In this document: in pieces, positions 6,067 through 14,288 of the stretch
Numbering within the stretch: position 1 is the first letter of the stretch
How the letters are laid out: each line of letters starts with the position of its first letter
Assembly: GCA_002416505.1 (NCBI GenBank)
Contig: DIAM01000016.1
Span: forward strand, 1-26,668
Origin: Gammaproteobacteria bacterium UBA5078
Lineage (GTDB): Bacteria; Pseudomonadota; Gammaproteobacteria; Pseudomonadales; Pseudohongiellaceae
Direction: 5' to 3'
Length of the DNA stretch: 26,668 nt
Position numbers and translations under genes: made by a program
Notes under the pieces: model-generated
The model's input: the letters and a program-made list of their open reading frames with translations, nothing else
What the model was told of the DNA's origin: nothing
Database searches by the model: none

Positions 6067-8400
6067 TTACTTCTTCTTAAGCGCCTGCTCAAACAACGCC
6101 GCCATCGTGCCCACCTGCCGCTTATTATCCGCGGCCGCCGCAAAATCCTTCTTCTGCTTGGGCGCACTCTGGCTCTGGTTGCGCCGGTTAGAATCCCCCT
6201 GCCGCCCCTGCGTGCTGCCACCGGGCGTGGGCAATTCGTCGTTCAAACGCATCGTCATAGCAATACGCTTACGGTCTAGGTCTACCTCTAGCACCTTCAC
6301 CTTCACGATGTCGCCCGCCTTCACTACGTCGTGTGGGGTCTTGACGAAGGTGTCGGACAGTGCGGAGATATGGACCAATCCGTCTTGATGCACACCCACG
6401 TCGACGAAGGCGCCGAAGTTGGTGACGTTAGTGACCGTGCCCTCTAGGGTCATGCCGGGGGTTAGGTCGCTGATCTTCTCTACGCCTTCCTTCAGGGAGG
6501 CGGTCTTGAACTCGGGGCGCGGGTCGCGGCCGGGTTTCTCTAGCTCCTTGAGGATGTCTTGCACCGTGGGCAGGCCGAATGCAGGGGTCACATAGTCTTG
6601 GGCGTTGAGGCCGCGGATGAAGACGACGTCGCCGATCATGGACTTCACGTCGCGGGCGTTCTTCTTGGCGATGGCCTGCACTACACCATAGGACTCTGGG
6701 TGTACCGCGCTGGCGTCCAGCGGGTTGTCGCTCTCGTTGACGCGTAGGAAGCCGGCGGCCTGCTCGAAGCTCTTGTCACCGAAGCGTGGCACCTTCTTCA
6801 GGTCGTTGCGGCTCTTGAAGCTGCCGTTGGCGTCGCGGAACTCGATGATGTTGTTCACTAGGGTCTGGTTAAGACCAGACACGCGCTTGAGTAGCGGCAC
6901 GGAGGCGGAGTTCACGTCTACGCCCACGGCGTTCACACAGTCTTCCACTACTGCGTCTAGGCTTCTTGCTAGTTTCACCTGGCTCACGTCGTGTTGGTAC
7001 TGGCCTACCCCGATGGATTTGGGGTCGATCTTCACCAGCTCCGGCAGTGGGTCTTGCAGGCGTCTTGCGATGGACACCGCGCCGCGGATGGTCACGTCGA
7101 GGTCGGGGAATTCCAGCGCGGCGAGTTCGGAGGCGGAGTACACGGACGCGCCGGACTCGCTGACGATGACGCGCTGGGCCTTGAGCTCGGGGTGGGCCTT
7201 GAGCAGGGTGGCGACGAAGGCGTCGGTCTCGCGCGAGGCGGTGCCGTTGCCGATGCTGATCAGTTCCACGCCGTATTTCTTGCACATCTGCAGCAGCATC
7301 GCTGCCGCCTCGGCCACCTTGTTCTGGGGCTGATTAGGGAAGATGGCGCCGTGGTCTAACACTTTTCCTGTGGCATCGACGGCGGCGAGTTTGACGCCGG
7401 TGCGCAGGCCCGGGTCTAGGCCGATGGTGACCTTCTTGCCGGCCGGTGCGGCGAGCAATAGATCCTTGATGTTCTTGGCGAACACCTCGATGGCGTCCTC
7501 TTCGGCGCGCTCACGAATCTCGGTGAGGAAGTCGGTCTGCAGGTGGCTCTGCATCTTCACGCGCCAGGTCCAGCGCACCACGTCGAACAGCCAGCTGTCG
7601 GCGGCGCGGCCCTTGTCTTCGATCTTCCAAAAGCCGGCGATGAGGTTCTCGCAGGGGTGGCGCTCGGCGGTGTCGAGGTCTTTGATGTCGACGTTCAGTT
7701 GCAGGATGCCTTCCTTGCGGGCGCGGAACAGAGCCATGGCGCGGTGGGATGGAATCTTGTGCAGGGCTTCGGAGAAGTCGAAGTAGTCGCGGTACTTGGC
7801 GCCCTCTTGCTCCTTGCCCGGCGCGACCACGGAGATGATCTGTGCCCTGTCCCAGAAATAGGCGCGCAGCTTGCCGAGCAGCGCGGCGTCTTCGCTGAAC
7901 TGTTCGATCAGGATGTGCTTGGCGCCGTCGAGCACCGCCTTGGTGTCGGCGAAGCCGGCCTCCTCGTTGAGGAAGGCCTGGGCCTCGGTCTCCGGGTCCT
8001 TAGTCGGGTCTGCATAGAGCATGTCCGCCAGTGGCTGGATGCCTGCCTCCTTGGCGATGGTGGCCTTGGTGCGGCGCTTCTGCTTATAGGGCAGGTAGAG
8101 GTCTTCTAGCTCGGTCTTGGTGCCCACGCCGCGGATCTGTCTCTCCAGCTCCGGGGTGAGTTTTTCCTGTTCCTTGATGCTCTTGAGGATGGCGTCGCGG
8201 CGGTCGTCTAGTTCGCGCAGATAGTGTAGGCGCTCTTGCAGTTTGCGCAGCTGGGTGTCGTCTAGCCCGCCGGTGACCTCTTTACGGTAGCGGGAGATGA
8301 AGGGCACGGTGGCGCCTTCGTCTAGCAGGGCTACTGCGGCTTGGACTTGGGCTGGGTTGGCGGCGATTTCTGTGGCGATCTGATCGAATAATACGGACAT
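6067..8400 (-). CDS. tex: Tex, S1-type RNA-binding transcription accessory protein
   Basis: This full-length Tex has 777 residues. In order: the N-terminal helical region with FISRYRKEVTGGLDD (about 34-48), a YqgF/RNase H-like domain starting with IGLDPGLRTGVKLAAVD (about 327-343), helix-hairpin-helix repeats around NSASVPLLKRVSGLNQ to KKVPRFGDKSFEQAAGF (about 500-560), and a C-terminal S1 domain with VTNFGAFVDVGVHQDGLVHIS (about 660-680). The tail is Lys-rich. Tex binds nucleic acid and is linked to transcription and RNA handling. In the cytoplasm it associates with RNA polymerase-related functions. It begins 54 nt after trmJ on the same strand, so co-transcription is plausible, and it ends at the terminator at 6014-6038. 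Confidence 0.97.
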   Translation of the reverse strand: MSVLFDQIATEIAANPAQVQAAVALLDEGATVPFISRYRKEVTGGLDDTQLRKLQERLHYLRELDDRRDAILKSIKEQEKLTPELERQIRGVGTKTELEDLYLPYKQKRRTKATIAKEAGIQPLADMLYADPTKDPETEAQAFLNEEAGFADTKAVLDGAKHILIEQFSEDAALLGKLRAYFWDRAQIISVVAPGKEQEGAKYRDYFDFSEALHKIPSHRAMALFRARKEGILQLNVDIKDLDTAERHPCENLIAGFWKIEDKGRAADSWLFDVVRWTWRVKMQSHLQTDFLTEIRERAEEDAIEVFAKNIKDLLLAAPAGKKVTIGLDPGLRTGVKLAAVDATGKVLDHGAIFPNQPQNKVAEAAAMLLQMCKKYGVELISIGNGTASRETDAFVATLLKAHPELKAQRVIVSESGASVYSASELAALEFPDLDVTIRGAVSIARRLQDPLPELVKIDPKSIGVGQYQHDVSQVKLARSLDAVVEDCVNAVGVDVNSASVPLLKRVSGLNQTLVNNIIEFRDANGSFKSRNDLKKVPRFGDKSFEQAAGFLRVNESDNPLDASAVHPESYGVVQAIAKKNARDVKSMIGDVVFIRGLNAQDYVTPAFGLPTVQDILKELEKPGRDPRPEFKTASLKEGVEKISDLTPGMTLEGTVTNVTNFGAFVDVGVHQDGLVHISALSDTFVKTPHDVVKAGDIVKVKVLEVDLDRKRIAMTMRLNDELPTPGGSTQGRQGDSNRRNQSQSAPKQKKDFAAAADNKRQVGTMAALFEQALKKK

Positions 8401-8454
8401 ACGTTTCTATAACCTGTAATGCAAATTTAGAATAATGAGTGTTAGGGGGCAGCC

Positions 8455-9327
8455 CTACTCGGAGTCGTTCTGCCCTTTTAGTAGATTGGCCTCGCGCTTC
8501 TCTTGGCGCTGCTGTTCTACCGTGATGTTTCTGGTGGCGCGTTCGTTGAGCATGTCGATGTGAGAGAGGAAGCCACGCAGCACGCTGACCTCCATCTGGT
8601 CGGGGCGGATGCGGCCAAACAGGCGGCGCATGCGCAGCATCAACAGGCGTGGGTTCGCGGGGTCGTGGAAGTTGAGGTCGATCATGGTCTTCTCGAGATG
8701 GGTGTAGAAGGCCTCGACCTGCTTGCCGGTGGCCTTGGGCACGTCCCAGTCCACGCCTTCTACTATCTCCTCATCCACTGGCGCAACTGGCGCTAGCTGG
8801 CCTTCGGCCTCGCGCTTGAGTAGTTCCATGCGCACCTCATAGCTGATCACCATGACGGCGGCGGCGAGGTTGAGGGAGCTGAGCTTCTCGTCGGCGGGGA
8901 TGTTGACGTGGAAGTGGCATAGCTGCAGTTCTTCGTTGGTAAGACCCGAGTCTTCGCGGCCGAATACTAGGGCCACCTCGTTCTGGCGACTGTCATCGGC
9001 CACATGCTGGGCGCACTGTTGGGGCGAGATCAGCGGCCAGGGGATGCTGCGGATGCGGGCGCTGGTGCCAATCACTAGGCCACAACCCGCGACGGCCTCT
9101 TCCAGCGTCTTGGTCACGGTGGCAGCTTCCAGGATGTTCACGGCGGACACGGCGCGGCCGTTGGCCACGGGGCTGGGGAAGTCTTCGGGGTCCACCAGCG
9201 TGAGCTTGGACAGGCCCATATTCTTCATGGCGCGGGCGGCGGCGCCGATATTGCCGGGGTGGGAGGTATTGACCAGTACAATGCGCACATTGTCGAAACA
9301 GGCCTGAAAATCTATGGGGTCGGACAA
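8455..9327 (-). CDS. trmJ: TrmJ, tRNA (cytidine/uridine-32 2'-O)-methyltransferase
   Basis: The SPOUT methyltransferase sequence is unmistakable: VRIVLVNTSHPGNIGAAARA near the N-terminus, VIGTSAR, ALVFGREDSGLTNEEL and the knotted SAM-binding loop SSLNLAAAVMV. The family methylates the ribose of position 32 in tRNA. No ATG precedes the conserved start. I chose TTG at 9327 (290 residues) because AGAGGTG lies 5 nt upstream of it and the predicted promoter at 9371-9379 puts transcription start near 9363. That would leave the alternative upstream TTG at 9363 without a leader. The length exceeds the 246 residues of E. coli TrmJ because of a longer C-terminus. It is divergent from the SuhB-like gene, a neighbourhood common in gammaproteobacteria. 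Confidence 0.93.
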   Translation of the reverse strand: MSDPIDFQACFDNVRIVLVNTSHPGNIGAAARAMKNMGLSKLTLVDPEDFPSPVANGRAVSAVNILEAATVTKTLEEAVAGCGLVIGTSARIRSIPWPLISPQQCAQHVADDSRQNEVALVFGREDSGLTNEELQLCHFHVNIPADEKLSSLNLAAAVMVISYEVRMELLKREAEGQLAPVAPVDEEIVEGVDWDVPKATGKQVEAFYTHLEKTMIDLNFHDPANPRLLMLRMRRLFGRIRPDQMEVSVLRGFLSHIDMLNERATRNITVEQQRQEKREANLLKGQNDSE

Positions 9328-9370
9328 AGTTGCACCTCTTGCGCAGCTTAGGAAAATACACAAGCGGACG

Positions 9371-9379
9371 ATTATAGCA
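9371..9379 (-). promoter_or_regulatory. Extended -10 promoter candidate for trmJ
   Basis: The minus strand reads TGCTATAAT, a perfect -10 hexamer with the extended TGn motif. No convincing -35 is seen, as is common for extended -10 promoters. The distance to the trmJ TTG start is about 43 nt. Confidence 0.55.
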
Positions 9380-9473
9380 GGGAAAGCACGGCTGCCGTCT
9401 GCCCCGCCGCCCCCCTAAACCGAAATTAGTCACCCCTATAGCGCGTTTATTCTGAGACTGCTCGGGCGGCTTT

Positions 9474-9482
9474 TGTTATGAT
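9474..9482 (+). promoter_or_regulatory. Extended -10 promoter candidate for the suhB-like gene
   Basis: The plus strand reads TGTTATGAT, one mismatch from TATAAT with an extended TGn. It lies 34 nt before the ATG at 9516. The -35 region is weak. Confidence 0.4.
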
Positions 9483-9515
9483 TGCGCGTCTTTTACACGC
9501 TAGGTTCCCTTATAC

Positions 9516-10307
9516 ATGCACGCAATCGTTAATATCGCCCTCAAGGCCGCTCGGGACGCATCAGAAGTGCTGGCCCACAACAGCGACCGCCTCGACAGAG
9601 TCCACGTGGTGGAAGAGTCCGAAGGCCAAGTCATCACCAATATGGATTTGGATTCGGAGAAGACCATTCTCTACCATCTGCAGAAGGCCTACCCGGATTA
9701 CAGCATCCAATCGCGCATCTCCGGCTTCACCGAGGGCAAAGATAAGAACAATGTGTGGATCATCGACCCATTGTGCGGCAGCGCCAATTACCGCCGCGGC
9801 ATCGCCAACTTCTGCGTGTCCGTCGCCCTCTCCACAAATGGCAAGGTTACCCACGGCGTGTTGATCAACCCCATGCTGCGCGAGGAGTTTACCGCCAGCC
9901 GTGGCACCGCCGCACAGGTCAACACGCAGCGCCTGCGCGTGAGCAAGAACGCCGCGCTGGACAAGGGCTTGGTGTCGCTCGGCACCGAGGCTGGCAATGC
10001 GGCCCACACCGAGAAACTAATCGGCATGCAGCACAAGCTCGCGACGATCGCCTGCGACGTGCGCCTGACCGGCTGCGCGGCACTGGATCTGGCCTGGGTG
10101 GCCGCCGGCCGCACCGACGCGGGCTGGCTGGGGGAGAACGACCCGTCCTCGATCGCCGCGGCGCTATTGATATTGCAGGAGTCTGGCGCGCTTATCAGCG
10201 ACCTGACCGGCAGCCCAGATGTTAGCAACGCGGCGGAGCTAGTGTTCGGCAACCCGAAGTGTTTTAAGCAGATGCTGCAGCTGCGCAAGGCGGCGGTGGC
10301 CAAGTAA
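9516..10307 (+). CDS. suhB: SuhB-like inositol monophosphatase family protein with degenerate active site
   Basis: The 263-residue protein aligns along its whole length with SuhB: GQVITNMDLDSEK, WIIDPLCGSANYRRGI, TGCAALDLAWVAAGR and a SGALISDLTG end. The metal-binding residues of the phosphatase are mostly gone. The EE of the usual TEESGE is R67-I68, the second Asp of DPLDGT is C87 (only D84 remains), and the WD of the third motif is S211-S212. Phosphatase activity is therefore unlikely. E. coli SuhB also has a non-enzymatic role with Nus factors in rRNA transcription, and this protein may retain only such a role (inference). The codon for C87 is TGC at 9774-9776. The reading frame is otherwise intact, so this is divergence and not a pseudogene. 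Confidence 0.9.
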   Translation: MHAIVNIALKAARDASEVLAHNSDRLDRVHVVEESEGQVITNMDLDSEKTILYHLQKAYPDYSIQSRISGFTEGKDKNNVWIIDPLCGSANYRRGIANFCVSVALSTNGKVTHGVLINPMLREEFTASRGTAAQVNTQRLRVSKNAALDKGLVSLGTEAGNAAHTEKLIGMQHKLATIACDVRLTGCAALDLAWVAAGRTDAGWLGENDPSSIAAALLILQESGALISDLTGSPDVSNAAELVFGNPKCFKQMLQLRKAAVAK

Positions 10308-10337
10308 ATAGTAAGAGAGTGAGATAAAAACCAGCAA

Positions 10338-10373
10338 GGGCGGGTCTCTTAGCCAAGACGAAGGCACCGCCCC
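10338..10373 (+). other. Inverted repeat between the suhB-like gene and the MATE gene
   Basis: GGGCGG at 10338-10343 pairs with CCGCCC at 10367-10372, with GTCT and AGAC pairing inside. There is no T-run on the plus strand, so it is not a standard terminator. A structured leader or spacer is possible. Confidence 0.3.
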
Positions 10374-10441
10374 GAAGAAAAATAACATCAATAGCAAGCT
10401 CAGCCCTGTTCAACAGTGGTCGTACTTGAGCGCAGGTTTTC

Positions 10442-11815
10442 ATGGCAGAGAGTACCGCGAAGAAACGCTATAGCTTAGTCAAAGATCCTATTCCAGAGAC
10501 TTTGACGCGCATGACCGGGCCGATGATCGTCGGCATGTTCATGATGTTCACCTTCAATCTCGTCGATACCCTCTTCATCAGCATGCTCGGCACCGAACCT
10601 CTCTCCGCCATCAGCTTCACCTTCCCCGTCACCTTCATGGTGCTGAGCATGGCCATCGGCCTCGGCATCGGCACCTCGGCGGTGGTGGCCAAGTATCTGG
10701 GGCGCGATGAGTTCGAGAAGGCCAAGCAGGCCTCCACCGTCACCAACTACACCGCCATCCTGATGGCCATGGCGCTATCCGCCGTGGGCTATGTGTTCAT
10801 GGACGAGATCTTTCGGCTGATGGGCGCCAACGAGAACCTGCTCCCGCAGATCCGCGAATACATGACGATATGGCTGCCCACCAGCTTCCTGCTGGTAGGC
10901 ATGAATTCGGCCAATAGTGTGCTGCGCGCCTCGGGCGACACCAAGACCCCGAGCCTGATCATGGCGGGGGCAGGCTTGGTCAATGTGATCTTGGACCCCG
11001 TGTTCATCTTCGGTTTCGGCCCGGTGCCCGCGATGGGCATTCAGGGGGCAGCCGTGGCCACGCTGATCTCCTGGTTGGTGGCCTTCGTCTATATCTACTA
11101 CTACCTCATCGTGAAGGTGGAGCTGGTCTACCCCGGCATTCCTACCCTCGTCAATTTCCGCAACTCTAGCCGCGAGATGCTGCGCATCGGCATCCCCGCC
11201 TCCGGCGCGAATATGCTGACGCCAGTGGCGGCGGGGGTGATGACCGCCATCGCGGCGACCTATGGCGAGAGCACGGTGGCGGCCTTCGGCGTGGGTTCGC
11301 GCATCGAGGCGATCGCCTGCCTGATCGTGTTGGCGCTGTCCTCTACCCTGCCCCCTTTTATCAGCCAGAACCTCGGGGCCTGCCGGCCGGACCGCATCGC
11401 GGACTCCTATCGGCTGTCCATGAAGTTCATCCTAATCTGGCAACTGCTGATCTATGGAGTGATGGCGGCGGGAGCGAGCTTGATCGCGGGGGTGTTCACG
11501 CAGGACGCAGAGGTGAGTCGGGCGATCGAGTTGTTCATCTGGATTCTGCCGCTGGGCTACGGCTTGCAGGGGGTGATCATTCTGACCAATTCCGCCTTCA
11601 ATGCGCTGCACAAGCCCATGATGGCGCTGTACCTGAGCATCGCGCGCTTCTTCATCTTCTACGTGCCCATCGCCTGGCTAGGAAGTCAGTTATTTGGCTT
11701 GGCGGGGTTCTACGCGGGCGCGCTGATCGGCAATATGCTGATGGCGCTGCTGTCTTGGCGCAGCTTCGAGCGCACCCTCAAAGAGGATGCGCAGCTCGCT
11801 GCGAGCGCGGCCTAA
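10442..11815 (+). CDS. MATE family multidrug/Na+-type efflux transporter
   Basis: The 457-residue protein has about 12 hydrophobic segments in two similar halves. MATE features include MTGPMIVGMFMMFTFNLVDTLFISMLG near the N-terminus, where the helix carries the polar residues N and D, then LGIGTSAVVAKYLGR, and in the second half LVNFRNSSREMLRIGIPASGANML and SAFNALHKPM. MATE proteins export cationic compounds in exchange for H+ or Na+ across the inner membrane. The substrate cannot be predicted. AGG lies 6 nt before the ATG. The gene ends 8 nt from the convergent radical SAM gene and no terminator is seen between them. Confidence 0.93.
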   Translation: MAESTAKKRYSLVKDPIPETLTRMTGPMIVGMFMMFTFNLVDTLFISMLGTEPLSAISFTFPVTFMVLSMAIGLGIGTSAVVAKYLGRDEFEKAKQASTVTNYTAILMAMALSAVGYVFMDEIFRLMGANENLLPQIREYMTIWLPTSFLLVGMNSANSVLRASGDTKTPSLIMAGAGLVNVILDPVFIFGFGPVPAMGIQGAAVATLISWLVAFVYIYYYLIVKVELVYPGIPTLVNFRNSSREMLRIGIPASGANMLTPVAAGVMTAIAATYGESTVAAFGVGSRIEAIACLIVLALSSTLPPFISQNLGACRPDRIADSYRLSMKFILIWQLLIYGVMAAGASLIAGVFTQDAEVSRAIELFIWILPLGYGLQGVIILTNSAFNALHKPMMALYLSIARFFIFYVPIAWLGSQLFGLAGFYAGALIGNMLMALLSWRSFERTLKEDAQLAASAA

Positions 11816-11823
11816 GTTAAGCC

Positions 11824-13482
11824 TTATGGGCTGCGGAATAGGCTGCGAATGCCAGAGATGATGCCGCCGCTCTTAGCGGCTGGGGCTTGCTGCACTGGTG
11901 GCTCGTACATCTCCACCGGTGCCGCCTCATACTTAGGCTCGGCGAAGGCCGCCTTCTGCTCGTCATCTATGAAGCTAAAGCTCTTGTCTTCCACCTTGGC
12001 GACCTGCTCTACCCCTGCGTCATCGGCAAAGCTCAGGCGGTTATTGCTCTCCTGGAAGGCCAGCATCTCCTTGCAGATCTCGTCGTACTGCTGCGCAGAC
12101 AACAGCTCTGGCTGCTCTTTCATATTGAGCGTGAACTGTTTGTCGTTGGCGGCGGAGAGATAGTGCAGGTTCTTCTTCGTGGTCAGCAACAGGCCCTCGG
12201 CCTTGGCACGGTCGTATAGCGGCGTGCCGCGCAGCGGGATATAGGGGAAGAAGAAGAAGAATTCGGGCGCGATGAGGCGGTTCAGCTCTAGGGTCTGGCG
12301 CATATTCTCCGCGGTCTCCAGCGGCATGCCGACGATGTTGAAGGTCAGGCGATTGATGCCCGCCGCCTTACAGGCCTTGGCCGCCGCGATCACCTGCTCG
12401 TTCTTCATCTTGCGGCCGAGCATGGTGGAGCGATAGGTCTCGTCGCCACTCTCGATGCCGAACCAAATAGTGTGACATCCGGCCTCTTTGGCCTCGGCAC
12501 AGAACTTCTCGCTCATCACCTCCACGCGGGAGTTGATGGAGAATGGCAGGCCGATGCGTTCCTTATAGATGGCGAAGAAGGCGCGCACGAACTTGAGGTT
12601 GGACAGGAAGAGCTCGTCCCAGAACTCGAAGTAGCCGACGTTGTAACGGTCGCGCAGGCGAATCAGCTCGGTGACCATGTCATCCGGGTCATACTTGCGC
12701 AGGAATTCCTTCTTGACCTTCCAGTTGTCTAGCAGCGGCGTATTGCAGCAATAGGTGCAGCGATAGGGGCAGCCGCGACCGGTCATAACTGGCAGCACGA
12801 CCTTCTCTTTCGGGCCGAAGATGGAGGTGTTTACATCACTGAAGCTGCCGTCCTTCTCGAAGATATCGTAGTCGGGGAATGGCAGGGAGGCAAGGTCGCC
12901 GATCTGGTGTGGCTCGGTGCGGAACACCTCGCCGTCGCCCAGTTTCTCCCACATGCCGTCCACCGCGCCGTCTTTGCTGCCGCGCAGGAATTGCACGAGG
13001 TTGCCGATGGCGTATTCGCCGTCGCCCACGCAGATGAAGTCGACGTTAGGGTTCTCGATGGTCTGCTCCTGGGAGAGCATGGCCTGATAGCCGCCGATGC
13101 AGATAGGCATCTCGGGCAGCATGGACTTGAGGACCTCGAAATAGGGCTCCATCGGGTACCAGTGCGGGCTCATCACGGAGAAGGCGATCACATCGGGCTT
13201 GAGCTCGACGATGCTGCGCGCATAGTTCTCGGGATTGTAGGCCACCTCGTCGCGCACGATCAGGATGGGCTTGAGGATGACCTCTACCCATGGGAAGTCG
13301 CGCTTTAAGTAGGCTGACATGGCGGCCAAGGGCATGGCGACTTCGTTGCCATCAGGGGAGTAGAAGCTGAATACCAGACGCAACTTCTTACTGCCCGCCG
13401 CCTTGCCAAACCACTTAGACTTGGCTTGCGGGTAAGCTGGTTTCTCCGAGCTTACGGCGATTAAATCTGCGGCTGTGGACAT
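11824..13482 (-). CDS. B12-binding-domain radical SAM protein
   Basis: The 552-residue protein has an N-terminal cobalamin-binding-type Rossmann domain (about residues 35-170, with MPLAAMSAYLKRDFPWVEV, PDVIAFSVMSPHWYPM and MPICIGGYQAML). It lacks the DxHxxG histidine, as in many B12 radical SAM enzymes. A radical SAM domain follows, with GRGCPYRCTYC (C238, C242, C245 for the [4Fe-4S] cluster) and later MSEKFCAEAKEAGCHTIWFGIESGD. It ends in a Pro/Ala-rich linker and a short basic tail (GIISGIRSLFRSP). Such proteins methylate or rearrange unreactive carbon or phosphorus centres in many pathways. The substrate cannot be assigned. GAGG lies 7 nt upstream of the ATG. Confidence 0.93.
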   Translation of the reverse strand: MSTAADLIAVSSEKPAYPQAKSKWFGKAAGSKKLRLVFSFYSPDGNEVAMPLAAMSAYLKRDFPWVEVILKPILIVRDEVAYNPENYARSIVELKPDVIAFSVMSPHWYPMEPYFEVLKSMLPEMPICIGGYQAMLSQEQTIENPNVDFICVGDGEYAIGNLVQFLRGSKDGAVDGMWEKLGDGEVFRTEPHQIGDLASLPFPDYDIFEKDGSFSDVNTSIFGPKEKVVLPVMTGRGCPYRCTYCCNTPLLDNWKVKKEFLRKYDPDDMVTELIRLRDRYNVGYFEFWDELFLSNLKFVRAFFAIYKERIGLPFSINSRVEVMSEKFCAEAKEAGCHTIWFGIESGDETYRSTMLGRKMKNEQVIAAAKACKAAGINRLTFNIVGMPLETAENMRQTLELNRLIAPEFFFFFPYIPLRGTPLYDRAKAEGLLLTTKKNLHYLSAANDKQFTLNMKEQPELLSAQQYDEICKEMLAFQESNNRLSFADDAGVEQVAKVEDKSFSFIDDEQKAAFAEPKYEAAPVEMYEPPVQQAPAAKSGGIISGIRSLFRSP

Positions 13483-13675
13483 GCGTGGACCTCGGTGTTG
13501 AAGACGGAGAACCTTGGAATTGAAGCGGTTCCGAATGGTTGACTATTTTAGTGGGAAATTGTACCACAAAGCTAGACCCCAAAAGGGGCCTTTCTTAACT
13601 CCCAATTGGGGCTATTTTACTCTATTGTTGCGTTCAGTAATCTACTTACTCATCACAGCTTCGAACAGGTTCACA

Positions 13676-14233
13676 ATGGACGCTCTAAACGCTTTACACA
13701 CCCGTGTCTCCCACCCCCGCGTCGCCGGCGCCGTGCCCAGCGAGGAGGCGCTGCAGAACATGTTCCGCGCCGCCCTGCGCGCCCCCGACCATGGTCAGCT
13801 GCGCCCCTGGCGTTTCCTGCGCATCGAGGGCGAGGGTCTCGCGCACCTCGCAGACTTATTCGCCGCGGCCGCGCAGGCCGATGAAGCGGATATTAGCGCC
13901 GAGAAGCTCGAGAGCGTTCGCGGCAAGGCCCTGCGCGCGCCCTTAGTCATCGTCACCATCTCCTGCGCCGTGGAACACCCGAAGATTCCGGTGCTAGAGC
14001 AGGATATCGCCGCGGGCTGCGCCACCCATGCCATGCTGATCGCGGCCCATGCCCAGGGCATCGGGGCGGTTTGGCGTACCGGGCCGATGTCCACCCATCC
14101 GCTCGTTACGAAAGGCTTAGGCGTAAAGGAGCACGAAAAAGTTCTAGCGATGCTCTATGTGGGGCAGATCGAGGGCCCCGATCGCCCAATTCGCGAATTA
14201 GCAGTGGAAGACTTCGTCACTCATTGGTCATAA
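13676..14233 (+). CDS. YdjA-type nitroreductase (FMN/NADH family)
   Basis: The ATG at 13676 gives 185 residues beginning MDALNALHTRVSHPRV, which matches the start of E. coli YdjA. A longer frame from 13514 adds 54 residues unlike the family and lacks support. Key stretches are NMFRAALRAPDHGQLRPWRF (FMN-binding N-terminal region), EQDIAAGCATHAMLIAAHAQG and VWRTGPMSTHPLV. Proteins of this family bind FMN and reduce quinones or nitro compounds. The physiological substrate is unknown. CAGG lies about 7 nt before the start. The acyltransferase gene follows after 55 nt in the same direction. Confidence 0.88.
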   Translation: MDALNALHTRVSHPRVAGAVPSEEALQNMFRAALRAPDHGQLRPWRFLRIEGEGLAHLADLFAAAAQADEADISAEKLESVRGKALRAPLVIVTISCAVEHPKIPVLEQDIAAGCATHAMLIAAHAQGIGAVWRTGPMSTHPLVTKGLGVKEHEKVLAMLYVGQIEGPDRPIRELAVEDFVTHWS

Positions 14234-14288
14234 TAGGGTTTCGCCAGCACCCGACCGGCCACAACGACAATAAGAGACACAGCCTTTG

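Noticed and set aside
6559..8109. Several plus-strand ORFs of 60-200 residues over tex
   Set aside because: They are antisense shadows of tex with no motif or ribosome binding site, and the GC-rich codon pattern explains their openness.
9516..10307. Idea that the SuhB-like gene is a pseudogene
   Set aside because: The frame is intact at full length and non-catalytic conserved segments are kept, which fits a maintained protein with altered function.
13577..13610. CCCC-AAAA-GGGG and CCCAATTGGG palindromes before the nitroreductase gene
   Set aside because: They are short, have no following T-run and match no known operator, so they are compatible with chance.
13514..13675. 54-residue upstream extension of the nitroreductase
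   Set aside because: The extension does not resemble the family, and the internal ATG at 13676 aligns with the YdjA N-terminus.
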